From assembly GCF_000972845.2 (NCBI RefSeq), contig NC_040019.1, positions 12,477,001-12,541,000 of the forward strand: DNA of 64,000 bases, given 5' to 3'. Each line of letters starts with the position of its first letter. The stretch's first letter is position 1. Origin of the DNA: Larimichthys crocea (taxonomy: Eukaryota; Chordata; Actinopteri; Sciaenidae). The notes beneath the pieces are model-generated. The model ran no database searches. It was not told the DNA's origin and saw only the letters and a list, made by a program, of their open reading frames with translations. This document shows, piece by piece, positions 1 through 11,723 of this stretch. The position numbers and the translations under genes were made by a program.

Positions 1-271
1 GTGATATGAGTTCTTGTCTGCAAACAGGAAACTAATCCATGAAACTGGAACAACAAATTACATGTACTGACACAAGAAACATCTGTAAAAAACAAATGAT
101 TATGACCAATTACCAATACCAAGGCAGGACGAGACAGAGTCAAGACCAAATCCAGACAGTATGTACTTAGGTAACTAACATGTAGCTAATGTTCTACAGA
201 TCTCTTTGGATGAGGCCCATGCCTGCCACCCTCACTTTTCTTATTTTGAATGCTGTTTTGCCCTGCATTAC
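1..271 (-). other. cask: CASK intron 8 (5' part)
   Basis: Non-coding sequence following the CASK exon 8 splice donor, read on the minus strand. The donor is GTAATG, with its GT at 271-270. The intron runs off the left edge of the window. I see no further exon or recognisable repeat in it. Confidence 0.8.
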
Positions 272-394
272 CTTGAGCCAGGGGTGGTTAAGAGCCTCGT
301 AGACAGTGATCCTCTCAGCAGGGTCCAGCATCAGCATACGCCTCACTAGATCCTTAGCACTCTCTGAGATCTGGCTCCACTGACGGGGATTCAT
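272..394 (-). CDS. cask: CASK exon 8, kinase C-lobe, residues 237-277
   Basis: This exon of 123 bases (41 codons, phase 0 at both ends) encodes the stretch from MNPRQW to HPWLK at the end of the CaMK-like kinase domain of CASK, the MAGUK scaffold protein that binds neurexin, Mint and Veli. The translation contains [12 protein letters not shown] and [18 protein letters not shown], nearly identical to vertebrate CASK as I know it; the visible difference is SQ for SH after the tryptophan. The acceptor is TTGTAG just before ATG and the donor is AAG|GTAATG. Counting back through the other exons, and assuming a 59-base coding part in exon 1, this exon ends at coding base 831, the boundary I recall for human CASK. 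The next exon lies outside the window. Confidence 0.97.
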
Positions 395-1104
395 CTACAA
401 AACACACACATGAACAGACTTTTCAGGACGTTTCTGAGATTGTTCCTGTGGCCCTCACATAAGTTCCAAATTCATCAATGTGTAGTCAGCTCCATGCTAA
501 CTGTAGGAGCCATCTATCTTATATATTATATAGATAGAAGTATAGTATATATATATATAGCAGATATATATATCATATCTATATATCATGAACAGCTTAT
601 GATATTAATATATAGCAACACATTACACATATATATATATAATCTTGTAGTTTATATTTGGGTTATTTTGGTTGTTAACTGGGTCACGGGAATAGGGGCG
701 GTAACATATAGTAAATATATATTCACCTGTGCTTTGGCACGGCGAGGAGTAGGAACAAAGAGAGAGAGGGTGAGTGATTGGGAGGCCGTATTTTTTGTTG
801 ACCGCTGTTTTCTTTTGGATCGCTGTGATTGATTTTTCCATACTTTAAGCACGTTATACAAAGTTGTGTTTTTTCTTCTTTATTAAAATCGTTAAATGCA
901 TTTTTTGATCTCAGCAGATATTTTGTTGGTACGGCGCGTCAGACAAGCTGCAATATCCCATGCTTAGCCTCTCCTTTAGACACTACACTAACACTTTTTA
1001 AACTATGCATGCTTTTAACTATCGTTTACAATGAGGTATGAACTATGGAGAGTGTTAGCTGCATGGATTCTTATAGCTGGTAAATGTTTGAATAAAGCCC
1101 TCAC
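395..1104 (-). other. cask: CASK intron 7
   Basis: An intron of 710 bases between exons 7 and 8. It contains an imperfect TA-rich low-complexity patch at about 515-660. Open frames of up to 140 codons cross this patch on the plus strand, but they are rich in Y, I and V from TA repeats and look like chance. No other feature is seen. Confidence 0.8.
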
Positions 1105-1280
1105 CTTGTATTTGCCCTTGCAGATAGCTCCAAACAGACGCTCCTTGGTGCCATAGAAAGGCAGACACCCTGAGAGGAGGATGAAGAGGATGACCCCACA
1201 TCCCCACACGTCCACAGGTTTACCATACGGCTCTCTCTTCACCACCTCCGGGGCCATGAAATGGGGAGTCCCTACCCGAC
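1105..1280 (-). CDS. cask: CASK exon 7, kinase activation loop and C-lobe, residues 178-236
   Basis: This exon of 176 bases completes a split glycine codon and encodes 58 further residues. It holds the end of the activation segment, [18 protein letters not shown] with the APE motif at 187-189, and the helix F region [21 protein letters not shown]. The acceptor is CCTCAG and the donor is AAG|GTGAGG, so the intron phases are 1 and 0. Near the end the sequence reads [11 protein letters not shown], where mammalian CASK has LFEGIIKGKYK, a small cluster of changes in an otherwise almost invariant exon. The reading frame is intact. A fish paralogue (caska or caskb) is likely, but I cannot tell which. 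Confidence 0.97.
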
Positions 1281-2918
<1,638 letters not shown>

Positions 2919-4370
2919 TCATGACTTGATGGTTGTATTTTACTAATTAAAGAGCGACAGCCTCCTATAAATAACAAAATCACATGTGCAAGATACACCC
3001 AAACCCCAAACCATCACCCACCACAACCACACACAAGTAACTGACATGTAGATCACAAGAGAACAAGGGATCTACATTTTAGGTTTCAGTATTTTCAGCA
3101 GATTCAGTAGTGTCACACAATTAATTATGTTTTGCTCCTGGCAAACATGTTTCTGATTTCATATAACAGAATCAGGAATAACAGAATATAGCTTTAGCGG
3201 CAATTGTTTAAGGAGAAATGAATCAACTTATTAAAATTTTGTTAGACATTTGAGGGCAAAGATGGATCAGTATTTACTTTCATGGTATCAAAAGCACAGG
3301 ATTTTGCCTCTGCAGATGGAGCGGGCCCAGCCAACTGTCATGAAAATGTACATGTTTACATTTTTGCTGAATACTTTTTGACTTTTTGACCATGTCCATG
3401 TCCATATCTCAGTTTATAGAGCGTTTTGACATGTAGAATACAAGTTGTCTTGTCTCAGCACTCAGCCTGTTAGACATGTAAAGTAGGAGTGGGTAGGATT
3501 CAGTATTAAAACCTTCACATAAGACTTAGTTTCCAGGCTGGTTAATGAGGTGCATGTGTAAATCACACACACACACACACACACTGACTGTTAATAATGC
3601 CTCTGCTCTGAACCAAGGTTTGATAATGTGATGACATGATTAACATTTAAGAGCAGATATGATTCCCTTCCTTGGCCCTCTGCCTACAAATTTAGTTGGA
3701 GAGGTTAAGAGCAGCTAATGTCTCGTGTGTGGCAGTTGAAACCATGACCTTGCTTTACCCTGAAGGCTTTGCTTTAATTATTGTAATGGTATACTGTGGT
3801 ATTTTGGGAGCTCTTTTCTTTCACAGTTGGCTACACTCAGGAGATAGCTCCATATTATAATCAGAGCCAAAATTGGAATGCATATTGTGCATGTGAAAAT
3901 GGTACATGCTATGTGATTCCACTGCTAGCTCTCATATGTGTAATCAGAAGGTCTGCACTAAGCCCGCCCTCTTGCTCTCTCTATCTCAGCCCAAGTTCTG
4001 CATAGTGATTGTAAGGAAAGAGGGGGCTGACCACAGCTTGAAGTTTTCGCTCTACAACATCGCCACATTCTGCACTTCAGCTTTTCTCTGTGTACTTTCA
4101 GCAGCAGAGCTGAGATAAACAAAAGAAAGGAGCAGACTCTATGCAGTGCTATTTTCATTTGAGCTTATAATACGTGGTCACTGAAAGATGGACAGCAGCA
4201 AAAAAGTACAAAATACACAATGACAGAAGGAAAGGATCTTGAACTTTATGAGTCTTTCCAGGACAGCAGAGTTTGGACAGTCTTTCCTACAGACAAAATA
4301 CGAGGGAATAATACTGGACGGACTCAAGTCACCACAAGTGAACCAATCTTTAATGTTTTTCAGTGACTAG

Positions 4371-4769
4371 GTGAGTACTTAAGTTCTGTTTTGAAATATT
4401 AGCAATGCCTTTTAGTTTGTTACAAGATAACATGCAGCAGTCTGTGAGTAAGCAACTACTTTCAGTTCCTGATCTTTTTTTCTATGCGTTCTGCAGAATT
4501 CAAAGACGGTGACAAAGAAAGTTACCTGTTAATCTGTTAACATACACAGTAAGTCATCAGTGCTGTTCTGTGCTTTCCAATTTCTGTTAGTATAGTGGTC
4601 AGCTGGTGTTCTATGTGACTATTGAGAGCAGGATTAATGTTTATTTAGGGCTAATCCATACAGCTTGACTTGGTTTAGTTAGCTTGGACTAACTAAACCT
4701 GCACTAATGAGTCAAAAACATTCCTAGTGAAGACATAAGTATTTCAGCGTTGTTTCCTTCCCTTTGCAG
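4371..4769 (+). other. gpr34: candidate gpr34 5'-UTR introns and non-coding exon
   Basis: Splice-like signals upstream of the gpr34 start suggest leader exons. A strong donor GTGAGT begins at 4371. An acceptor TTCTGCAG ends at 4496 and opens a possible 52-base exon (4497-4548) that closes at a GTAAGT donor starting at 4549. A pyrimidine-rich acceptor CCTTTGCAG ends at 4769, just 23 bases before the ATG. Mammalian GPR34 also has spliced 5' non-coding exons. This is inferred from consensus sites only; no transcript evidence is available, and the transcription start is not visible. Confidence 0.5.
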
Positions 4770-4792
4770 ACCTGAGGATTACAAAACACACC

Positions 4793-5995
4793 ATGGCTAA
4801 AAACATCACCATCACGCCTGCCACAACCTTCCACACTCCAAACAGCGAAATTAACTTGACTATGACTCCTGACCCCCACACACCTTGTGTGGATTATGGC
4901 GCACTACAAATCCCACTGGCAGTGCTCTACTCTATAATCTTCATTCTAGGTCTAGTGGGGAACCTGGTGGCTCTGTGGGTTTTCTTCTGTGTTCACTCTA
5001 AGAAGAACTCTGTGCGGGTATTTCTCATAAACGTAGCTTTTGCAGACTTGCTGCTGGTGGTATGTCTGCCATTCAGGATTCTCTATCACAGCCAAGGTAA
5101 CGTTTGGAGCCTTGGGCCCACTGTGTGTAAAGTAGTGGGCACCCTTTTCTACATGAACATGTACATCAGTGTCACACTGTTGGGGTTGATCAGTGTCGAT
5201 CGCTACCTCAAGATCAATCGTGGTACAGGGGTGCAGTACAGGCTTCAGTCCACAAGGTGGAGCACCATCCTTTGTGCAGTCATCTGGATTGTGGCAATTG
5301 CCTTGACTTTGGTGCTCCTAATGTCAAATAATCACTCACAGATGAACAGGTTGGTGACGCCTTTAATCAAACTAATCTATTTATTGCATATTACTGTTTT
5401 GTTCAAAAATCCCAACGTGTTTCTTGCCTCTAGGTGTTTCCACTACAAGCAGCTCCAGAATGCAAAGTGGAAAGCCTACATCAACATCTTTTTGGTGGTT
5501 GGCTTCTGGCTTGTATTCATCTCTCTGGTGGTATCTTATGGAAAAATTGCCCTCAAGCTTCTGAGAACATCACATGAGAAACCAGACCTGCCCAATGCGC
5601 AGCACTATGCTCGAACCGCTAAGAAGTCTTTCTTCATCCTCTTTCTCTTCACCGTCTGTTTTGTACCCTATCACATGGTCAGGGTGTTCTACATAAAAAC
5701 CCAGATCACAGACTCTTCATGTTTCTGGCAGGGTGTGGCTGACAAAGCCAATGAAGTGGCCTTGCTATTTTCTGCCCTCAACAGCTGCCTGGATCCCATA
5801 ATGTACTTCCTGTTATCATCATCAGTGAGGAAGGAGGTGCTGCGCTTGGTGAGCAACATGTTTTGTGTGCGAGATGTTGCTGCAGTCAGTGGGAGCAGCT
5901 CCACTGCTGAGTTGGATGGTAAGATTGGGAGGACTGACAGAGGACAGGCAAATGTCAGCCTAACCAGCAATGTTAAGACAGATACTGGGATGTGA
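4793..5995 (+). CDS. gpr34: GPR34, lysophosphatidylserine-type G-protein-coupled receptor
   Basis: A rhodopsin-class receptor of the P2Y12-like group. In mammals GPR34 responds to lysophosphatidylserine, couples to Gi, and is found on microglia and other myeloid cells. I read it as join(4793-5349, 5434-5995), giving 372 residues against 381 in human. The N-terminus has N-glycosylation sites NIT and NLT. TM1 has GLVGN (N57), TM2 FADLLL, TM3 C112 and then DRY at 136-138 in SVDRYLKINR, TM6 CFVPYH at 261-266, and TM7 NSCLDPIMY at 302-310. Extracellular loop 2 has CFHYKQ, whose C187 would pair with C112. The segment CKVVGTLFYMNMYIS is a GPR34 signature. The start has a good context (CACCATGG). If the intron is retained the frame stays open at 400 codons, with 28 extra residues before C187. 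The gene lies antisense within CASK intron 5, as in mammals. Confidence 0.96.
   Translation: MAKNITITPATTFHTPNSEINLTMTPDPHTPCVDYGALQIPLAVLYSIIFILGLVGNLVALWVFFCVHSKKNSVRVFLINVAFADLLLVVCLPFRILYHSQGNVWSLGPTVCKVVGTLFYMNMYISVTLLGLISVDRYLKINRGTGVQYRLQSTRWSTILCAVIWIVAIALTLVLLMSNNHSQMNRLVTPLIKLIYLLHITVLFKNPNVFLASRCFHYKQLQNAKWKAYINIFLVVGFWLVFISLVVSYGKIALKLLRTSHEKPDLPNAQHYARTAKKSFFILFLFTVCFVPYHMVRVFYIKTQITDSSCFWQGVADKANEVALLFSALNSCLDPIMYFLLSSSVRKEVLRLVSNMFCVRDVAAVSGSSSTAELDGKIGRTDRGQANVSLTSNVKTDTGM
5350..5433 (+). other. gpr34: short in-frame coding intron of gpr34
   Basis: An 84-base segment bounded by CAG|GTTGGT and TTGCCTCTAG, in phase 2. It splits an arginine codon just before CFHY in extracellular loop 2. 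Removing it joins SQMNR to CFHYKQ, which matches the spacing to the conserved loop cysteine in GPR34. Left in, it adds a hydrophobic 28-residue stretch that has no counterpart in mammalian GPR34 and is AT-rich like an intron. Its length is a multiple of three and it has no stop, so both forms are translatable. Confidence 0.85.
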
Positions 5996-6968
5996 AAGTA
6001 CTCTGAGACAGTGAGCCTCCAGTGTCCCAACATGCTGGCAACTGCAGAGAAAGAGGGCAGTAGCAATGCTATGCTGCTCAATGCAGAACACAGACTCCAC
6101 ACAAGGGGAAAAGATGCAGGAAGTATCCTGAATTACACATCTCTTCAATGTACCAGTTTCATTATGTATGAGTGCATGAGCAATATTAGTCAGCTAAACC
6201 TGTATGCTAATTGTGTCACTTTCCTAACATTTATTAACATGCTGTGTCATACTGTTATCCATTTCCCTTCACTTTAATAACAACCCTTTATTAAGCTTTG
6301 TGGTGACATAGTATGTATGGTAAAGACAGTGACATTAGCAGGACTGTATGGAGGCTGCAGCCACACTGACCTTGCACCTTGTGCTGTAAATGTAATTTTA
6401 GTATGGCTTATTGCTTTGATAGCAATATAGGAAGGGCTGCAAACCTAAGGCTCTGGTACAGGTATATTTCTTGCCATAATTGGGTAATTTTCAGTCAGTA
6501 ATCGATAATATAACTACAATTGTTTTGATTTGATTAATCCTCAGAGGGACACGGATGTCTGATTAAACTGTCATGCCAGTCCATCCAATAGTTGTAGAGA
6601 TAGTTCAGTCTGGACCAAAGTGGAGTGACTGACATTTAACATTGCCATCTATAGAGTCACGCGGTATGTCTAAAAATTATTCTTCCTAATTTCCCAGAAC
6701 TTCCAATTTACAATGAAGTAATTTTATAGATAAATAATGTAAACGATTAATCAACTATCAAGATTGTTGTTGATCGTTTCTGTCAACTGATTCACAGAAT
6801 AATAATTTCAGTTCTCATTGAAACCCTGAAATTGATCAGGGGCTTATTGTGCAGTCAAGCAGCTGTATTAATGTAGTGCAAACAGGGAGAGCTGAACAAC
6901 AGATAAAGCAGCAACCAGAACATTTCTATGTTTGATATTTATTTCAATCTGTGGCAAAGTACTGCTGA

Positions 6969-6974
6969 AATAAA
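6969..6974 (+). promoter_or_regulatory. gpr34: candidate gpr34 polyadenylation signal
   Basis: AATAAA about 970 bases after the gpr34 stop codon. This is a plausible 3' end, but a later signal near 7929 is equally well formed, so the choice is open. Confidence 0.3.
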
Positions 6975-8261
6975 AACAATGGACCAATGCGTGACTCTGC
7001 AGACCATTCTTTCACCAACTAACATGTCAGACATTCACACACTTTGAAGGAAATGAAATGAAAAGTTTTCAGACGACATCATCAGAGATCTTTGATGACA
7101 AATTAGTGACAGTGATCAGAAGCTTACGGAGGACTTACTTGTTTACTGAGATGAAAGCACCGGGCTTCACAAAATGATGGTCAGAGCTATTGATATGTAA
7201 AAACATGCTCCGCTGCTGTGTCTAGACTTTAAGCTGGATCTTCATGTGATTCACTGGTTTTCAAAGCACACGTGTGCACAAAGTTATTTTTTCTTCTCAT
7301 GAACATGTGGGGAGCAATTTGGTTCAGCATCTACAGTGAACTTTGAAAAAAACAAATCTAAATCATACAGTTCTGAAATATATTGAAGGTTTTCTAGTTT
7401 CCTCTTATTTCTGTTGGTAGTCTAGTGGTGAAGACACTCTCTAATCTTTAAATGTGACATCATCTAGGAGTATAAAAGCATAATGTCATTTTCAAGTCTA
7501 CATGGAAAGGTTTGTCGTGCCCCAGTCATGTGCAACAGCAGGCTATAAATATTTGATAACTATGTGTCATAAACCTTGCTCAGTAATTGTACATAAATTA
7601 TTGATGAGGGATTACTGAGGGGAGAGTTTTTTTTAATAAGACATGTGTCCCCTGAGGGGTCTCGGCTTTTTAGACTGAAGCAGGCAGCAGATGGAATCAA
7701 ACAACCTCCAATGCTCCATTTTCATCTTTTCCAAATTTGTATTTTTGTATCAAGAGCAGTTCAGTAACAGAAGACTGATTGCAGACAGATTTCAGTGTCA
7801 CTGACAATTCTAACAATGTGGGTACAAAAATAGGATTTAGAAAAATGAGCGAGGTGTTCAGCTTGACCCATGTCCCACAAGTCTTTCTCTATCTCTATAA
7901 TGGTACCTAAACACATCATAAATAATGAATAAAATATAATGAAATCATTTCACTCATGATTCTGTGAATCTATACTGTCCCTAGCATGTTGAAAATTTGT
8001 CATGCAGTCAGAAAAAGGTCAAAAGGTAACCTGTGTGGATTTGCTGAAACATATTACAGCAGCATGTACCAAAGAGTGTATTTGGTGAATATATATGCAT
8101 ACTTGGGTACATACAAGCCCAGCACAGAACAGTCATTGTGGACTGGTAGCTAGAAAGGTGCCAGTTGAGCTCCTGGAGGTAGATGAGGTGCCACTGAGCA
8201 AGAGACCAAACTCTGAACATCAAACTGTCCGTGGCAGCCCTATTACTCTGACCTCTCTCCA

Positions 8262-8440
8262 TATATTAAAGGGACAGTTTGGGTATTTTTAAATAGAGTT
8301 GTATTAGATATTTGTTCAATCATAGTCACTGTGTTACATACCGTAGACAAGAGACACAGGACAGAAGCTGAGCTATGCACTGCTGTGGACGGGGGCCACA
8401 TTTAGCCACATGAAAACGTCACCTCAAAAAAATCCATATC
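8262..8440 (+). mobile_element. MITE-like fragment, left end preserved
   Basis: It begins TTAAAGGGACAGTTTGGGTA, nearly the same as the left end of the complete palindromic element at 13239-13394. It then continues with a body that does not return to a clear matching right end. It is probably a diverged or truncated member of the same fish repeat family. Superfamily not determined. Confidence 0.5.
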
Positions 8441-8486
8441 ACTCCAAGTGTATGACATGAGCCTTTTTCATGTTAAAACGTTTGTG

Positions 8487-8488
<2 letters not shown>

Positions 8489-8536
<48 letters not shown>
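8489..8536. repeat. (TG)n microsatellite
   Basis: A pure TG run of about 24 copies in CASK intron 5, followed by a short GCATGCATGCA stretch. Confidence 0.97.
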
Positions 8537-8540
<4 letters not shown>

Positions 8541-10644
8541 CATGCATGCATTCTTGCATCCACTTTGTGAGAAAGGCAGGAGTCTCCCTCGAGATGAAAT
8601 TAGTTCCAGTGGTTGTCCATTGTTGTCAAAGGCACACACAGTGACTGATTATTGCTTCTTGTTCAGGCTAAACACTCTCAAACAGAAAAGACTGCAGCAG
8701 CAGCACTCTTGGAGGAATGAGGCTGTTAGAGTGGTGCCAGCTGACAAACAACACTTTGAAAAATTATCAGTCTAACACAGAAATGCTTTGCAGACAGCGT
8801 GCAGAAGCCCTCCTTTATCTGGTCATGTGATGGTCTATCTGATGCGCATCATAAGCATGCAGAAGGATATCCTGTATGAAAAAATGAAACTAAATATTCA
8901 TCAGGGGCAGGTCTCTTAATATTAAGGTCTATTAATAACATTAATATCACTATTAGGGGCCTCGTTTACACTCTAAGTTATTATCAGGTTGTGCAACAGG
9001 CTGACGAAATGCATCTGTTATCAGCCTGTCTGTTGTCCATTGCATGCAGTAAATACAGAATCATCAGCTCAGAACAGCAAGCACAGTACAGAAATCACAC
9101 ACACACATAGAGCACATAGACAAATTCATTGTAAGTCTGTTTCACAGAAACTATTTCGCAAATTACTTCGACAAGATCTGATGCTGCAGCTGTACTGACC
9201 CTGAAACAAAACACTTTTAAAAGTTTCAAGTTTTAAGAGTGCATTCATCCTGCCAGACTCCAGGAAGGCTGGAACGCCTTGATTCTACTGTCACGACTCT
9301 GTAATGATGAGTCTGCAATGCTGTTGCACTTCATGCCTGACTAGGAGTGTTCAGAAGTGCCTTCTTTTACAATATTCCAAAAAATATACACACACAGTTT
9401 ATGGATTGTTTTTTGAATCTTCATTTGTGGTCTTAGTGGCTGGCTATGATGTTAGGTAGTAATGGTCGATGCAGTTTTTCCAAGCTGGTAATGTAATCAA
9501 CTTTTCGGCTGAACTGATCCGAGTGATGGTTATTGCGACATATAACACTGCCCAAAATGTGAAAATCAGTAAGATTGGCCTTAAACTGACGGACTGTCTT
9601 TAAACTTAATGTGGCTTATCGTTTGACTTGAGTTATAACAGACTTCCATGATTCTGACTACGGACTTGCTTCCTTCCACAAATGTGAACCTTCTGTGTGT
9701 TTGAACAGAGCTGCAGACTCTAAAACTAAAACTATGATTATTATAGACATATGATTTGACTAACAGCATCACACTACAACACACAAGATTAATCACAGTG
9801 TGAAAAGAAGCCATCTTTAACATGCCAGGTATGAATGTCTGACAATATGAACGCTGATGTTTGTACTAAAGTCTTCCTGCAGAGAATCTATGTGAAATTC
9901 TAGGAAGCCAAACTATAAACATCAGATCCTCTGACAGGAGATCCCTTTACTTTAGTACACCTGGAGAAAAATTTGTTGGAAGGTAAGGTGTATGTGTGCA
10001 CTACGGTGACTCCATTCATTTAAGTTTACATCAAAAGACTGCGGTGTTTATGGATTCCTAAGACTGCTCAACGCAATGTCAGAATCCGTGCTTTGCACAT
10101 CAAACATTCAGCTTCACTTCAACTTCGTTCTGAAAGCTGAACACCAACACCGGATGTGTGAACAGTTTCACCTTCACACTGTGCACTGATGCTCGCTTTC
10201 AGCGCTCAAACCTGTGCATTCAAATTTAGTCCAGATAAACTAATACTATCAGTTTGCACTGTGTTTGAACACACACTTTGCAAAGAGAGGGCGAACAGGC
10301 AAACACACAAATGCACAAAAATAGACACACAGTCACAAACACAGCAGTGCTCATGTCACCGGTGGAGGTGTGTATAAATAAAGACAGAGACATTGTGGTA
10401 AATTAATAAACATCAGTATTTAAATGAATTCAGTGACTTTCATGCATGGAAATATGTGGCTCACTGAAGATGATGCAGATTCAATACAGCACTGCATGTG
10501 TATAAGTGTATGGACTGTTCTGTGTGTGTGTCCCTCGTAAAGGACACACACAGTCCTGTGCAGTACATCTGATAAGACAGAGGCACTGTTAAATGGTGAT
10601 AAGAGAAGTGAACACTGGCCTAGGCCAATGTCAAAGCTGAATTT

Positions 10645-11723
10645 GAATCTCACCGATTCAAGGCAAAAACTCGGGCGTGGGAGGAGTTCGGTGAGGCCAT
10701 GGAGAACGACTTTCGAACGGCTTCGAGGAGGTTCGACCGTGTTCCTCGAGGGGTCCTGTGGGGGGTGCTCTGGGAGTATGGGTTCCGGACCCACTAATAC
10801 GGCCATCCGGTCCCTGTACTCCCGGTGCCAGAGCTTGGTCCGCATTGCCGGCAGCAAGTCGGACTTGTTTCCAGTGGGAGTTGGACTCCGCCAGGGCTGC
10901 CCTTTGTCACCGGTTCTGTTCATAACCTTTATGGACAGAATTTCTAGGCGCAGTCAGGGTGTTGAGGGGCTGCGGTTCGGTGGCCTCAGGATTGGGTTGC
11001 TGCTTTTTGCGGACGATCTAGTCCTGTTAGCTTCATTGAAGCATGACCTTTAGCTCTCCCTGGAGCAGTTCGCAGCCGAGTGCGAAGCGGCTGGGATGAG
11101 AATCAGCACCTCCAAATCCGAGGCCATGGTTCATGGAGATCCTGCCTCAAGTGGAGGAGTTCAAGTATCTCAGGGTCATGTTCACAAGTGAGGGAAGGAT
11201 GGAGTGGGAGATCGACCGGCAGATCGGTGCGGCTTCTGCAGTGATGCGGACTCTGCACCGGTCCGTCGTGGTGAAGAAGGAGCTGAGCTGGAAGGCGAAG
11301 CTCTCGATTTACCAGTCGATCTACATTCCTACCCTCACCTATGGTCACGAGCTTTGGCTAGTGACCGAAAGAATAAGATCGCGAATACAAGCGGCTGAAA
11401 TGGGCTTCCTTCGCAGGGTGGCTGGGCTCTCCCTTAGAGATAGGGTGAGAAGCTCGTCCATCCGCGAGGAGCTCAGAGTAGAACCGCTGCTCCTCCGCAT
11501 CGAGAGGAACCAGCAGAGGTGGCTTGGGCATCTCGTGAGGATGCCTCCTGGACGCCTCCCTAGTGAGGCATTCCGGGCACGTCCCTCTGGGAGGCGGCCT
11601 CGGGAAAGACCCAGGACATGGAGGGACTATGTCTCTCGGCTGGCCTGGGAGTGGGCTTCTCTGCTGAAGCTGCTGCCCCCGCGACCCGGCAAGGATAAGT
11701 GGGAGAAGACGAACGAACGAACG
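10645..11723 (+). pseudogene. broken non-LTR retrotransposon (LINE) reverse transcriptase
   Basis: A 5'-truncated LINE copy of a type common in fish genomes. The translation shows the reverse transcriptase motif VGLRQGCPLSPVLF, then the catalytic LLFADDLVLLAS with the DD pair intact. It then stops at 11051-11053, where a TAG replaces what should be a glutamine codon. A second frame from about 11133 carries the downstream thumb and C-terminal region: QVEEFKYLRVMFTSEGRMEWEIDRQIGAASAV, YGHELW and GHLVRMPPGR. A deletion removes the segment between the two frames, and another removes part of the end before LLKLLPPRP. The copy ends in a short (ACGA)n tail near 11708-11723, typical of LINE 3' ends. 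The clade (Rex, RTE or L2-like) is not assigned. It cannot be active. Confidence 0.93.

Larger units (their letters stand above)
5996..10644 (+). other. gpr34 3' flank and rest of CASK intron 5, no gene seen
   Basis: Non-coding, AT-rich sequence. The first kilobase is probably gpr34 3'-UTR: the first AATAAA I noticed downstream of the stop is at 6969-6974, though I did not exclude others. Beyond that I see only a TG microsatellite and a MITE-like fragment, listed separately. Open frames here are short and have no recognisable family. Confidence 0.6.

Noticed and set aside
410..832. Open frame of 140 codons in CASK intron 7
   Set aside because: Built mainly from a TATA-rich patch; no domain; it lies opposite to and between two confirmed CASK exons.
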